From Podospora bellae-mahoneyi (Eukaryota > Ascomycota > Sordariomycetes > Sordariales > Podosporaceae): a DNA stretch of 64,000 nucleotides. Made by a program: the position numbers and the translations under genes. Under the pieces are notes generated by a model that ran no database searches, was not told the DNA's origin, and saw nothing but the letters and a program-made list of their open reading frames with translations. Numbering within the stretch: position 1 is the stretch's first letter; each line of letters begins with the position of its first letter. The DNA lies in contig NC_085886.1 of the NCBI RefSeq assembly GCF_035222275.1, positions 3,720,001-3,784,000 of the forward strand. Direction: 5' to 3'. This document shows positions 55,869 through 64,000 of the stretch, in pieces.

Positions 55869-57081
55869 ATGAGTGTAAGCATGACTCCCAAGGTTGGCGG
55901 CGACGAGGACAAGCGGCTGTCTTTTCAGGAACAATTGGAGCTCGTCAAGTTGCCTCGTGAAGGCCAAGCCCACCGATACATCTCGACTCGATCAGCATAT
56001 CTCCCAGGTTCAGACTTTGCAAAGGGAAAAGAGCTGCCCAGTTTCCACACTGCGGCGTTTGGTGGTCATGTGTACGCTCAGGCAGGCCTGGCCGCCTATA
56101 GAGCGTGGAGAGAAACCGAAAAGGAGAAGGGGGTTCCGGAACATGCGAGGTTGGATATCCACGTATGCACTCCCCAAATACTATGTTCTAGGGACTCACT
56201 AACATGAGGTAAAGACAATAAACGGTTACTTTACCCGCATCGGCCTTGCCAGCAGACCCTTCATTTACACGGCCTCTCCCGTTACCGCGTCCCGCACCTT
56301 CAGCACCGTTTCCGTGACTGCCACTCAGCCATCTGTTCCCAGCAACTCACCCTCTGAAGATCACTACCCTGCCGAAGACGCCTCGCTGCCACAGTACCCG
56401 CCAGCCTTTACCGCGCTGCTGTCATTCAAGCTCCCAGAGCCAGACTGGGATGGCACAGTCTCTGAGCAGGAGGCGCCGCCCCAGGAGCGCTTCGCTTCTA
56501 TCTTGTCATCCCGCAAGCCAGAAGAGTGGCCACCCGCCCCGCCGGTGGACATCACCGGCGTGGTGGAGATTGTCGGGGACGACCAGGTCGGGACGTTCCC
56601 GATTGCGGAGATGAAGAAGGTGGATATGAAGGAGTATAACGAGGGGAAGCCGGTTCATGAGAGACGGGAGCTGCTGTTGTACCGGTTGTTGAAGCCGCTA
56701 CCGGACGATGAGGATGGGAAGAGCGGGTATGATGCCAATGCTCATGTGTTGGTGCACGCTTTTGTGGCGGATAGGAATGGGCTGCTGATGGCTGGGAATC
56801 ACATCGGGCTGGGATATAGTCTGGGAAGGGCTGCTAGTCTGAGTTATCATTTTGTGATGCACATGGAGGCCAAGGCTGCGGTGATGAGGGAGGAGGATGG
56901 GTGGTGGATTCAAGAGGTTTGGTTTCCGAGGGCGGGGAGGGGAAGGGGGATCGTTGAAAGTAAGATTTGGAGCCCGAGTGGTGTGCACGTTGCGACGGAG
57001 TATCAGGATGGACTGATCCAGGGGTTTGGCGGAAAGCTATTGAAGGAGAAGGAGGTTTCTGGGCAGGAGGCAAAGCTGTGA
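55869..57081 (+). CDS. Acyl-CoA thioesterase II (TesB/ACOT8-like double hotdog)
   Basis: Two exons (55869-56162, 56215-57081) with a 52-nt intron carrying a CTAAC branch give 386 aa. A start at the next in-frame ATG (55881) is possible. The N-terminal hotdog shows AFGGHVYAQAGLAAYRAWRE and, after the intron, INGYFTRIGLASRPFIYTAS plus SRTFSTVSVTATQ, where TesB proteins carry their HSYFLRPG and GRSFSTRRV motifs. The C-terminal hotdog has HVLVHAFVADRNGLLMAGNH, FVMHMEAKAAVMREEDGWWI and SPSGVHVATEYQDGLIQ, with the Asp and Gln expected for the catalytic triad. The enzyme splits acyl-CoA into fatty acid and CoA. Fungal members act in peroxisomes or cytosol. The C-terminus is EAKL, not a strong PTS1 (S-K-L type), so location is unclear. 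Confidence 0.9.
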
Positions 57082-57634
57082 TACTAAGAAATCATTATGT
57101 AGAATTCTTTAGATGGTTTAAATCTTGATGGTTTATTCATAGGTTGTTTTTTCCCTGCTTTGAACAGGGTTAGGGTGATAACGGTTCGAAGCTATAACCC
57201 TGGAGCTTGGGGAAGCTTTCTCTTCCTGTGCTTGATGGCGCAACAAGCTTTTTAACTACAAACAAAGAGTGAATCGAAGTCAACCTGGGATGCTAGAGCT
57301 GCCCAACCCATTCATGAACTAGAAAACTGCACACTGATCTCAAATTTCTCGGTCCTCGTCGTCGTCGTCGTCGGTTATGTCATGGCTCGTCAACGTCATT
57401 GGCACGTGACGCTTCACCTGACTGCGCTAGCCCAAATCCAGCCAACAAGCTCTGGCTTTTGCAGTTGCAACTGCTCCAATCCTTGGCTTGGCTGGAGCCG
57501 CGGAAGCCAGCTGTGGCTAGCTCAGCAAATCAGACCATCTCCAAACACAACTCCTCTCTTCAATTGAGCCACACCCAAGAACCACACAACCTTCACCCTC
57601 AACCACACATCACCAACCCCCGAAAACCGACACC
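57082..57634. other. Promoter and leader of cox4
   Basis: Includes a GTC-rich run (57357-57372) and a C/A-rich leader ending at the cox4 ATG. No exon seen. Confidence 0.5.
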
Positions 57635-58756
57635 ATGCTCCTGCAGCGCTCCGCCCTCGCGATCGCCCGCCGGGCTGCCGTCGCCCCGGCTGTCCGCCGT
57701 TCCCTGGCCACCTCCGCCGTGCGCCGTAAGTTTTTTGTTCAGTCCCTCTCTCTACCGATCCGAAATACCGAAAAAAACCGGGCCGAGCTTTTGGTAGAAA
57801 TCTCGCGCATTGAATGGGAGGATAAGCTGCTAAAGACGCCACCATGCTGTTATACTGGATTCAACGACATCTGCGAGACCGACGACGACTACACACAGGC
57901 ACGAATAATGGAATAATGGATGGGGGCTGATTCGGGATTTTTACTGCAGGTGACGCCGTTCCTGATACCAAGATCAAGGGCATCAAGGGTAGGTCAACCC
58001 CTCTCCCCATAACACATGACGGCCAAAAAGAGTAGGAGGAGGGACACACTTTGCGTCATTTGGGATCATAGGAAACCCCTGACGTCAGGTATTATTGAGT
58101 TCTTGAGGCAACCCAGTTGAACTTTGAACTCGCAAAGAGAGCTTCACATGGGCATGGGTGGTGGGGGAAAAGGAGCCATGACATCTCTGTGTGGTAGCGG
58201 GGCAAATGGAATAAATGGCTGGAGGAAAACAGCAAGGCTGACACAGAATCGCGACACACACAGAGGTCAAGACTGTTGACGACCTTTTCGGCCCCGGTGC
58301 CCCCGCCGGCACCGTCCCTACCGATGTCGAGCAGTCGACTGGTCTCGAGCGTCTCGAAATTCTCGGCAAGATGGAGAGCGTTGACGTCTTCGACATGCGC
58401 CCTCTTGATGCCTCGCGCCTCGGCACACTTTCCAATCCCATTCTCGTCCGCTCCGCCGGCGAGGAGCAGTTCGCCGGTTGCACTGGTGTCCCCGCTGACT
58501 CCCACAACGTCATCTGGCTCGGTGTAGGTCCCCCCCTTTCAGCTGCAGTCAGGGGGTTAGAAAGAGCAACAAGACTGATATGGATATCACACAGATGACC
58601 CGTGAGCGCCCCGTTGAGCGGTGCCCCGAGTGCGGCAGCGTCTACAAGATGGAGTACGTCGGTCCCCAGGAGGATCACCACCACGATCACGGTCACGGCC
58701 ACGGCTGGAAGGAGCCCAAGACCATGGCCGACTACGTCAAGCCTGAGTACTGGTAA
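57635..58756 (+). CDS. cox4: Cytochrome c oxidase subunit 4 (zinc-binding, nuclear-encoded)
   Basis: Four exons (57635-57725, 57950-57988, 58264-58523, 58595-58756) give 183 aa. Introns 1 and 3 are long for this region (224 and 71 nt), and intron 2 is 275 nt. The N-terminus MLLQRSALAIARRAAVAPAV is rich in Arg, Ala and Leu with no acidic residues, a mitochondrial presequence. Conserved blocks are TGLERLEILGKMESVDVFDM, FAGCTGVPADSHNVIWL and ERCPECGSVYKMEYVG. The last provides the C-x2-C zinc ligands with the earlier Cys. The subunit sits on the matrix side of complex IV. A His/Asp-rich stretch (DHHHDHGHGHG) lies near the C-terminus and may bind metal. The splice model closes in frame at each junction. 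Confidence 0.94.
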
Positions 58757-59303
58757 TCGATGACGTCGATAGACACGCCGTGGAACGAAGGCCCGTTTGG
58801 CCCGGGGGAGCTATTGTTGATAGATAAGAATAGAGGAGGGAGCCTCGGACTTTCCAGGATCACACATGACGGAACGCATAATACACATATGCCCAAGGCG
58901 AATCAGGAGTGACTGGGAGGTTCAGGAGGGCGTGTAGTATATCCGTCACAGGCAGACGGGTTGTATAGATTCCTTTCTATGTCTCTGCAACATTGGGTCT
59001 GCCTTGTGATGATGCTGCTCCTACGATGGCCAGTCGGCCCAAGCGTGTGGTACAAAATGGTGGCAAGTTATACGGTCCAGGCAAACCGCGCCAATGCTGG
59101 GTTGAAGGTTCCTATCCTGGAGCCTCGATGCGCCGGTGAGCAGTGTTCTCCCGTGCTCTTCCAGAACTGTCGATTCCCTTAGGTCCTTCGATGCCTTTTA
59201 GACGTGCATGCTACACAGTATGCGGTACGATACATCCGCGCTGCCAGACCTAACCCTCGGTCAGAGAGGGCTATGTGATCTTTCTCTACAATTCTGGCCT
59301 GCT
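58757..59303. other. Convergent 3' flanks
   Basis: Between the stops of cox4 (+) and the DUF4604 gene (-). No coding potential seen. Confidence 0.55.
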
Positions 59304-59849
59304 TCAGCCCTCATCGTCACCGAAACTAAGCTTAATCTTCTTTGCCTTCCTCTTGGGCTTGGCTTTTGGCGCCGATGCTGTACCCTCCTTGTCCTCGGCT
59401 TTGGTGTTGGTTGTGGGAGCAGCGTCCTTCTTTTGATCCTCCTCCTCGTCGGCATCCGCGCCAACGACCTTTCCTACTCTTCTCTTCTTCCCAGCAGCGC
59501 CAATGCTAGCCGCCTTTGGTTGTGCCTGGTCCTCCGCAGCTGGTTTGCTATCGTCATGGCCACCCTTCTCTTCTTCTACCGGCGCGGACGCAGTCGCCTT
59601 TACGCTGCCGTCTACCCCAACAGTGACATCCTGCACTGTGTTGCCGTGCTCATCCACTATCGTAGGGGCGTCTTCTGCCTCGGCGCTGCCGGACCGTTTC
59701 TTGGTTGGTCGCCTTCGGGCCGCAAGGATGGGGTCTGGACCACCACCATCAAACTCGGAGGAGGAAGTTGCCTCGCCTCGGAGACGGGCGAGGAACGGGG
59801 GGAGGGTGGTGTTGTACTGCAGGTTTTTGGCCGTGATTTTCGGGGGCAT
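59304..59849 (-). CDS. DUF4604 protein
   Basis: A single exon of 181 aa starting at MPPKITAKNL. The open frame extends upstream, but that part is Ser/Pro/Thr-rich and reads like leader, and the family starts here. The DUF4604 signature ITAKNLQYNTTLPPFLARLR is at residues 4-23. It is followed by FDGGGPDPILAARRRPTKKR and a VDEHGNTVQDV segment, an Ala/Pro/Glu/Lys-rich disordered stretch, and a basic end (KPKRKAKKIKLSFGDDEG). The KKRRVG and KRKAKKIK clusters suggest nuclear import. The family is widespread in fungi and plants but has no settled function. Confidence 0.9.
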   Translation of the reverse strand: MPPKITAKNLQYNTTLPPFLARLRGEATSSSEFDGGGPDPILAARRRPTKKRSGSAEAEDAPTIVDEHGNTVQDVTVGVDGSVKATASAPVEEEKGGHDDSKPAAEDQAQPKAASIGAAGKKRRVGKVVGADADEEEDQKKDAAPTTNTKAEDKEGTASAPKAKPKRKAKKIKLSFGDDEG

Positions 59850-62045
59850 ATTTTTTTTTTCTGTCTTTCCGGGGGAGAGGGAGGTGCAGTTCCGGCTGGA
59901 TGGAGGGGAGGTTGGGAAGTATGACGGCAGAGGAGGTGTTGGTAGGCGCACGGAAGGAAATATTGGGCAAGTCGTGGCCGCGGACTTGTAACGGCGCACG
60001 CTTCTAGGGTTGAGGTTGCGCAGACGGTCGGTGAGATGGTGTGGTGGTTGCGCTGCAGACGCAGAGTACCTGGGGAGCCTTGTGCTGCTGTTACTTGCTG
60101 CTGCCTGGGAGATAGAACAGACAGGATGGTGTTGCGACAATCGGCAAGGGAGCGCTGCAACGGTTGGAGAGCGACTGTGATCGGCAGTTGAAGCTAAAGG
60201 TGAAAGGCCGTGGGAGACGGGCGCGGTCGCCATCGAACTTCAACGGCGCGCCCTCGCTGCTTTCCATATTTGGTTTGGGCGCCAGGTCATGGTGGGGCAA
60301 TGACTTACTGACATTCTGCCCCACCACGGCCCTGAACGACACCTCCATCATCTAGACTTCCATCTTCCATCTCCCGTCTTCCACCTTCTAGAGGGAAGAT
60401 ATGGCATATCAATGTCACTGATACCGCCTTCTCATCTGATTGAACCAACGACCGGTACCTATCTGCGCGAAATAGTACCTCGTGGACACCTCAAATTGCC
60501 CGGCAAACATATCTCGCCTTGCTGTTGTCACCAACAGCCTCTCGGGCATCACAACCTCATGGTGCACCAATTCACCCACCACACATTCCGGAACGGCTTC
60601 CGACTCGACTCAATGCACGCTGTCCTGTACAGATGTCTCGAATTTTCAGGTTCACCGTCGGAGCCCAGCCCGGTGGTTGGCGGCTCTTGAGAACTGTCCA
60701 GTGGCTGTATCTCATATCCCTCTCGCTCAACATACCTATGAAGCCCGGATGCGTGGTTTTCTGTCTAGCCCGGCTGATGAGTTCTCCCGGGCACCCGTGG
60801 TCCCTTTTGTACTGCTGATCACATCCACCACTAGTCCAGATTCATGAGAGGCTGCATCAGCCTCGTCGCTGTCCACCATAATGACTCCCGTCAACCTTGC
60901 TCTCTGCCTGTACAAGAAGGAACCTTTGTGCTTACGCATGCCCAATCTATCAGCTTTCTTTGGGAAGTCCGAGGAGATAACAGGCTGAGCTGTCAGAGTG
61001 CGTCATCCCGATTGTATCCAGGAAGATGGCGGCCCGCATCCGAAATGTTCTGTTGTTTGCCGTAGGGTGGCCAGGGACGCTACAGCCAACCGGACTCGAT
61101 CCCCTCTGGCTGTGTCCCGCAGGAGCCCCTCCTCTATTACCACGATTCTACCGCCCCGGGCACCCCAGGTTACCGGGACACACAGCAGGGATGCTTGTAC
61201 CGGCTCTCTGGTCGAGGGAACATAGCTTCGAGATAGCGCTGATCTCGCCTTGGACCTCTCGATCCGTCCCAAGGCTGGGAGTCCTTGGCATACGAGATAT
61301 GACATGTCGGATAAGGGAACAGCCTATTGTTCTCTATACCTAACATAACGTCTGTTCCCGTCGTTACAAGATGGCGGAACCACGCCGTGGCGCTCACCGG
61401 GACTGTCTCACCCCCCTTTACGAGGCCGGGGAAGTTGCCATTCCCCTCCCCGCATTCGTGTAACACGCCAGACATGTCTTGTTCAACCCTCAATCTGGGG
61501 TCAAATCTCTAATCGTGGCGGTGAAGCGTTCGTCGGGTCCGGATCTTGATGTCTACTTCCCCGGCGTCCGCCCCATGGCCTTGGTTACACATCAAAGGGA
61601 CCAAAGCCATCCGTCACTTGCACCAAATGCATACCCTGTGACTTTCGGCTCCTACTTCTTTTGCTGTCGTTGTCTGCGGCCATGCCTGAACGGGGCATTT
61701 CAGTATTCCATCTCACGCACATCTTCTCGATCCCGTCTTCCCCGATTGGCTTGCTGCGGTGGACTTCGCACGAGACTCAGCCCATGATACATCACGTTTT
61801 TCGGGCTTTGCCTGGAAGTCTCCCTCCAGCTGGTGTGAGCTCTCGCGGCTTTCCGGACAGCAACATTGGACGGGACACTGATTTGCTCGAGTTGGCATCC
61901 GGTTAGCAGACCCGTCGATGGCCGTTATATAAACGTCTTCACGCTCCCACGTCGCCATGGCATCTCACCATCTACCTCGCCATGCCTTTCTTGTTCGAAT
62001 ACCTTTTGCTGTCACATCATTGATACTGCCAGTCACTTAGGCAAG
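59850..62045. other. Divergent intergenic region, 2.2 kb
   Basis: Upstream of both the DUF4604 gene (-) and the Clr5-domain gene (+). Open frames are short or lack protein features. No RNA gene seen. Confidence 0.5.
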
Positions 62046-63298
62046 ATGCCTCCTTCTGGTCATCCGATTGATTGGGAGGCCCATCGGAAGATCTTCGAGG
62101 ATTTGTATATGGTTCAGGACATGTCGCTCCCCGAGGTCATGAAGATCATGAGGGAAGATTATGGTGTGGAAGCCACGTAACTATGCCCCTTCTCTCGCTA
62201 CATATCAGACTTGTAGCCACTAGATTGTTCGAATTCTGATACAGCTTAGTAAGAAAATGTACAAAAAGCGAATCAAGGCTTGGGGATTGTTCAAAAACAT
62301 CAACGGAGACGAGATGTTGACGATGCTACGGATCAAGGAACATCGGCGCAGACAGGGCAAAATAACACAGTTCTATTTGCGCGGCAAGCCGGTCCTGGAC
62401 TCAAAGCTTCGACGTTTTGCAACTCGTCATGGTGTAGTATTGGATGATGAAGACTTTGGTGGTGATGTGCAAGGTACAGCGCGCTCCTCTCTCACCCCAT
62501 TGCTTTCACATCGTCTGATCAGAGCATAATTAGCTGCTCTCAGAGGCATCACTTTTTCAACCCCGGAGCCTGAAGATCGTACTGAAATCACCACCCCAAC
62601 ACATGGCAACGCTCCACATCTGAGCCCAGTGATAAGCGATGCGGATGTGACATCTTTCGACTGCTTCGTGGGCTCACCAAACACAGACCCGCTCCAAGTG
62701 CCACGTCGTGAATATCCAGATATATCATGGGATGTGCCCGTGTCTTCATCCCAGTCTCTTGCGGGTACGGCGTCTCCGACACATCAAGTTTACGCTTGTG
62801 AGTATTTCACAATGAAGCTTTGACCGGCTTTAGAGGCTGTACTGACATTCGCTTTTAGGGCTGGAGGACGCGGATCATTCTCGGCTTGATGGTGATTATC
62901 ACTTCCCGTCACTTTCCATGGGCCTGGAATCAGGACACGATGTTGTCCAGGCTTCAACCACCCAGTCATTTCCATATGGTCAACAGTTGGAATTTTATCA
63001 GCCCGCCGAAAGACCTTCCAACGACAGCCTAGTAGATCCAGCCCTGCCGTTCGGTCAGGCTCCAGAGTTCTTGTGGAACCCCGCTTCGTTTCATAATACA
63101 CTCATAAACAGCGAAGTCACTTTCACAGGACCCTCTCCTACCGAGGGAATAAACACAAACTTCGTAGCACGGGATGAGACAGCGGCTCTTCACTATGGCT
63201 TCTCCCAGGACCACAACAATACACCGGTGTCCTACGACGAGCATGATTCCATCAACTATGGTGGATGGTACGATGACAACTTTACCTGGCCCAGTTGA
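62046..63298 (+). CDS. Clr5-domain protein
   Basis: Four exons (62046-62176, 62250-62473, 62534-62797, 62859-63298) give 352 aa. The Clr5 domain sits at residues 8-58 and spans the first intron: PIDWEAHRKIFEDLYMVQDM, LPEVMKIMREDYGVEAT, then KKMYKKRIKAWGLFKN. The next 40 residues (IKEHRRRQGKITQFYLRGK) are basic. From about residue 115 on the protein is Ser/Thr/Pro/Asp-rich with no recognised domain, and the last 90 residues are Asn/Asp/Tyr-rich (DDNFTWPS end). In fission yeast Clr5 acts in silencing of the mating-type region; most filamentous-fungal proteins with this domain are unstudied. It is probably nuclear and DNA-binding. Confidence 0.9.
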
Positions 63299-63894
63299 AG
63301 CAAGACAGGGCCACACCCAAGGCCCGGCTTTCCACTTTTCGTCTCACCAGTGGCTGATTGGTCTTCCTTCTAACCCGTTCTGCTTTTCTTTTGCAATTTC
63401 CTGTTTTGGTCTGGAGGACTATTTGGCTTTCTATACCCGTGTACGAATTCACAGCACCACACTTTACCATTTACCTATACCTTTCATTGTTTTCTTGAAG
63501 CTTTCGTTTCTGGTATCTCTCACGGCACACGTTTACGGAAGGTGTCAAGGGAAAGACGCCATTCAGATATCGTTTGGCGGTTGTTATATCAGTCTCCAAA
63601 CCTGTTTCACTGGTCTCTGTTCCACCCCCCTTTTTGCCCCCTTTCCTTGGCTGAGGACGATTTTTTTTTCTGGGGTTAGGAGACTAGGTACGTAGTGATA
63701 TCTCAACAGGGGCATTGTCTGCAAGATACACTGCTTTGTTCCTGTGCCTGATCTGGTCCCCTTTACTCGAGGGGGGACAATACATTGTCGGAATCCTTTG
63801 TCCTGGCACTTGACTAACTATGAATCAAAGGGCTCGGTTGCTTTGTTCTGTTAACTTGGGCATTGTTTTTCCAGATATACGAACAGGAAGTGAC

Positions 63895-64000
63895 ATGTCA
63901 GATGGGCCATTTATTTGCCCTCTTGAAGATGCCACGGATTGGGGCCTCGACCTGGTAAGGAGCGCCCAGGCCTATGTCAGGGCCACCATTCACTACCCTG
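63895..64000 (+). CDS. Possible start of another gene, cut by the window end
   Basis: A pyrimidine-rich AG acceptor (TTTTTCCAG at 63865-63873, preceded by TTAAC) is followed by an ATG at 63895 in a frame that stays open to the last base (about 35 codons, MSDGPFICPLEDATDWGLDL...). A GTAAGG donor-like site lies at 63955. It could be a spliced leader plus first coding exon. There is no recognisable domain in so short a piece. Confidence 0.25.
   Translation, partial: MSDGPFICPLEDATDWGLDLVRSAQAYVRATIHYP

Noticed and set aside
1-64000. A secondary-metabolite cluster, toxin-antitoxin, CRISPR or virus-derived element
   Set aside because: No polyketide or peptide synthase, no transporter or P450 group, no repeat-spacer array, and no capsid, integrase or reverse transcriptase motif was seen in any frame.

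Overview
The window looks like nuclear DNA from a filamentous ascomycete, most likely a sordariomycete (Sordariales-like by general feel). The reasons are short GT-AG introns of about 50-70 nt with CTAAC-type branch sites, CT-rich leaders, and fungal families such as Crh-type GH16 enzymes with CBM18, KTR mannosyltransferases, Clr5-domain proteins and DUF4604. I could not search databases, so the placement is an inference. I found no mobile element, rRNA gene, CRISPR array or virus-derived element. All splice models below were worked out by hand from splice signals, reading frame and family motifs.

Layout. 0.4-2.8 kb: a caspase-like (C14) protein with a long disordered N-terminus (+). 3.9-7.1 kb: a large unknown protein (+). 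7.7-9.4 kb: a RING protein with three SUMO-interaction-like motifs (-). 10.1-11.8 kb: the splicing factor and ubiquitin ligase Prp19 (-). 12.1-13.1 kb: a PhzF-family enzyme (-), divergent from a secretory-pathway protein with a degenerate J domain (+, 13.8-14.9 kb). 15.1-16.6 kb: a secreted tyrosinase (-). 17.6 kb: an intron-containing tRNA-Tyr (-). 19.0-20.8 kb: a Golgi alpha-1,2-mannosyltransferase (+). 22.0-24.4 kb: a dihydroxyacid dehydratase paralogue with a GC-AG intron and an 8-nt exon (-). 27.8-29.0 kb: a SANT/Myb protein (-). About 29-38.9 kb: a 10-kb gene-poor stretch. 38.9-40.4 kb: a glutamine/histidine-rich SANT protein (+). 43.1-44.7 kb: a GPI-anchored Crh-type transglycosylase (+). 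45.3-46.1 kb: a frameshifted glutathione S-transferase relic (-). 47.7-48.9 kb: an unknown fungal protein (+). 49.3-49.9 kb: OHCU decarboxylase of the uric acid pathway (-). 50.9-52.2 kb: an unknown basic protein (-). 55.9-57.1 kb: an acyl-CoA thioesterase (+). 57.6-58.8 kb: cytochrome c oxidase subunit 4 (+). 59.3-59.8 kb: a DUF4604 protein (-). 62.0-63.3 kb: a Clr5-domain protein (+). The start of another gene may lie at the right edge.

The genes do not form an evident pathway or secondary-metabolite cluster. This is ordinary mixed chromosomal content: housekeeping (Prp19, Cox4), cell wall and secretion (KTR, Crh), metabolism (DHAD paralogue, OHCU decarboxylase, thioesterase, PhzF, tyrosinase) and candidate regulators (two SANT proteins, Clr5, RING-SIM, caspase-like). 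The entries most worth following up are the caspase-like protein, the RING-SIM protein, the gene structure of the dehydratase, the broken GST, and the gene-poor block between the two divergent SANT genes, which share a 15-bp upstream motif. I see no convincing undescribed multi-gene system.
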